Source: JBGTKH01 sp041744735 (lineage in GTDB: Bacteria > Planctomycetota > Planctomycetia > Pirellulales > Pirellulaceae). Taken from it: a stretch of DNA of 8,142 nt. Shown here one piece after another: positions 6,557-8,142 of this stretch (its first letter is position 1; each line of letters opens with the position of its first letter). Made by a program: the position numbers and the translations under genes. The notes beneath the pieces are model-generated. The model saw nothing but the letters and a program-made list of their open reading frames with translations. It did not search any database and had not been told where the DNA came from. The stretch spans positions 1 to 8,142 of the forward strand of contig JBGTKH010000507.1 of assembly GCA_041744735.1 (NCBI GenBank), read 5' to 3'.

Positions 6557-8142
6557 ATGCCTCTCTCTGCCGAGCAATACCTGAACCGCCTGGAACAGCA
6601 AGGCTTATTGGAAGCGTCTGTCATTGCGCGCCTGCGCAAGCAAGTGGCCGATTCGAAGAAGCAGGTGTCGCCGGAGACGATCGCCAAGTTGCTGGTCGAC
6701 AAGGGCCACTTGACGTCATTCCAGGCGAAGAAATTGCTTGATGATGAACCGGCCGGCGCGAAGCCGCCAGTCGCTGCCGCCCCGAAAGCAGCCAAGGACG
6801 ACGAACCGCTGGACTTGCCCGCGCTGGACGACGAAGAACTCGGCTTTGCGACCAGCGACGAAGATCAGGACTTGGGACTGGCAGACGTTGACGACGAGCC
6901 GGTCAAGAAGGACGAACCTGCCAAGAAGGACGAACCTGCCAAGAAGTCCAAAGCTGCCAAGACCTCCGACAAGGGAGCACCGAAGGCGAAAGCGTCCGTT
7001 GCGGAAGAACTGGACGAAGACATTGTCGAGCTCGAAGAGGTTTCGGACCAAGCGCCGTTGAAGGAGTTGGGCGGACTTACGCCGGTAACCGAACTGCAGG
7101 TGATGGACGCCCCGACAACAGAATTGACGCCGCTGGACGACGTCATGTCCGGCGACCCGCTGATGGATGGATCGCTGACCGAAGTGGGCGGCCCGATGCA
7201 CCCAGCGGGGCTCGCGCAATATCCCGCGAGTCGCCAGCCGGGTGGATTCGTCAAAAAGTTGGGCGGCGCTCGCTGGGATTCGCCGCTGATGTTGCTCGGC
7301 GGCGGCGGGCTGCTTCTGCTGCTGCTGGCATTTTTCGGTCTGTGGTTTGTGCTCAGCCGCGGCTCGGCCGAAGACATGTACAAGTTGGCCGAGGACGCTT
7401 ACCGCGAACAATCGTATTCGCAAGCCATCGAGCGTTACGACAAGTTTCTCGCTAAATACCCCGACGATGAAAACGCCAGCCTGGCTCGCGTGCGGCGTGG
7501 CACGGCGCGCTTGCGATTGCTGGTGGACGGCAAAGATTGGCAACGGGCGCTGGACGGGTTTCACGAAGTGCTGCCGGACATCGAGCCCGAAGAAAAATTC
7601 TCCGAAGCCCGCCCCGAATTGGCCAGCCTGCTGCCGACGGTCGCCGAAGGATTTTCGCAGCAGGCGCGAGACGCCGACGCCACGGATCAGGCCAAGTCGC
7701 TGGTGGCCTTGGCCGAACAATCGATGGAGTTTGTGAACAATCCTTCGTACATCCCGAGCACGCTGCGAAAATCGCAGGAGGCACGCATCGAAGGCATCCT
7801 GGAAAACATCGCGCTGGCACACCGCGCGATCAACCAAGAGGCGGACTTGGGAGTCGCGCTCGAAGAAATCAAGCTGGCAACCGAGCAGGACCGCACCGCT
7901 GAAGCGTATACGATTCGCAATGCACTGCTGAAACAATATCCCGCACTGGAGACCAACGAAACTCTGATCGCCGCCGTGTTGGCCGTCACAGAAAGGGAAC
8001 GGCAGTTGGTAAAAGTGGTCGAGCAAGCAGTCAGTCCGCAAACGGCCGACGCCCCGCCGCTGGCCGAATTTCGCGTCGTATTGGCGGGGCGTGCGGGTTC
8101 CGCCGTTGCCGGTGTCGAGGGCCGCGTAGTGCTCGCGCTGTC
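6557..8142 (+). CDS. Membrane-anchored TPR protein, 3' end beyond the window
   Basis: The frame is open from the ATG at 6557 to the window edge (528 codons, no stop). Residues 1-62 form a small helical domain ending in LVDKGHLTSFQAKKLLDDE, of the kind found at the N-terminus of planctomycete kinases and membrane proteins. About 63-240 is a low-complexity Asp/Glu/Lys/Pro linker with a DEPAKK repeat. Residues 244-267 (LMLLGGGGLLLLLLAFFGLW) are a membrane helix. From about 271 there are TPR-like helices (AEDAYREQSYSQAIERYDKFLAKYP) continuing to about 470. The last visible segment, FRVVLAGRAGSAVAGVEGRVVLAL, may start a PQQ-type beta-propeller; this is an inference. Topology would put the linker in the cytoplasm and the TPRs outside. 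It lies four bases after the second ExbD gene and probably serves as scaffold or partner of the channel complex. Confidence 0.85.
   Translation, partial: MPLSAEQYLNRLEQQGLLEASVIARLRKQVADSKKQVSPETIAKLLVDKGHLTSFQAKKLLDDEPAGAKPPVAAAPKAAKDDEPLDLPALDDEELGFATSDEDQDLGLADVDDEPVKKDEPAKKDEPAKKSKAAKTSDKGAPKAKASVAEELDEDIVELEEVSDQAPLKELGGLTPVTELQVMDAPTTELTPLDDVMSGDPLMDGSLTEVGGPMHPAGLAQYPASRQPGGFVKKLGGARWDSPLMLLGGGGLLLLLLAFFGLWFVLSRGSAEDMYKLAEDAYREQSYSQAIERYDKFLAKYPDDENASLARVRRGTARLRLLVDGKDWQRALDGFHEVLPDIEPEEKFSEARPELASLLPTVAEGFSQQARDADATDQAKSLVALAEQSMEFVNNPSYIPSTLRKSQEARIEGILENIALAHRAINQEADLGVALEEIKLATEQDRTAEAYTIRNALLKQYPALETNETLIAAVLAVTERERQLVKVVEQAVSPQTADAPPLAEFRVVLAGRAGSAVAGVEGRVVLAL
6905..6946 (+). 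repeat. 18-bp tandem repeat in the TPR-protein linker
   Basis: The unit AAGAAGGACGAACCTGCC occurs twice exactly (6905-6922, 6923-6940) and is followed by a third AAGAAG. It encodes KKDEPA repeats. The preceding GACGACGAGCCGGTC is a decayed relative. Exact copies of 18 bp are prone to slippage, so linker length may vary between strains while keeping frame. Confidence 0.85.

Noticed and set aside
6716..8041. Long open minus-strand frame of 441 codons
   Set aside because: It is antisense to the open plus-strand TPR gene, which has a clear membrane helix and TPR pattern. The minus translation is Arg/Gln/Phe-rich and has no recognisable domain.

Overview
The window looks like chromosomal DNA from a planctomycete, probably of the Pirellulales type. 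This is judged from protein style: a MotA/TolQ/ExbB protein followed by two ExbD proteins, a secreted alpha/alpha-toroid protein with QW-like motifs and HEAT repeats, and a large membrane-anchored TPR protein. GC-rich codon use agrees. It is an inference, not a database result.

Positions 1-1915 are the right-hand end of an integrative element and its target tRNA. A small XRE-type regulator (78-329) and a tyrosine integrase (333-1904) form a two-gene operon. Its promoter is placed so that the transcript should begin at or next to the regulator's ATG. The integrase frame runs on into a complete tRNA-Phe(GAA) gene on the minus strand (1843-1915), which marks the tRNA 3' half as the likely attachment site. 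The rest of the element should lie left of the window. A cluster of short GGCGAGCG repeats, one inverted, sits just inside the junction.

Positions 1916-2069 hold two back-to-back promoters with the same hexamers (TTGACA, 17 bp, TACGAT). One drives the tRNA leftwards and the other drives the host operon rightwards.

Positions 2070-8142 hold six genes in one direction: a secreted toroid/HEAT protein; a single-pass membrane protein of unknown family; a MotA/TolQ/ExbB-type channel; two different ExbD/TolR-type proteins; and a TPR membrane protein that runs off the right edge. Gene gaps are very short except before the ExbB gene (81 bp, with an extended -10 promoter) and between the two ExbD genes (138 bp). 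The second gap holds a 71-bp palindromic repeat with 21-bp perfect arms. Together the genes look like an ion-motive-force-driven envelope machine with no recognisable TonB or TolA. The channel keeps two conserved threonines but has phenylalanine where ExbB and TolQ have their membrane glutamate. This cluster is the best candidate here for an undescribed system; its function cannot be read from the sequence.
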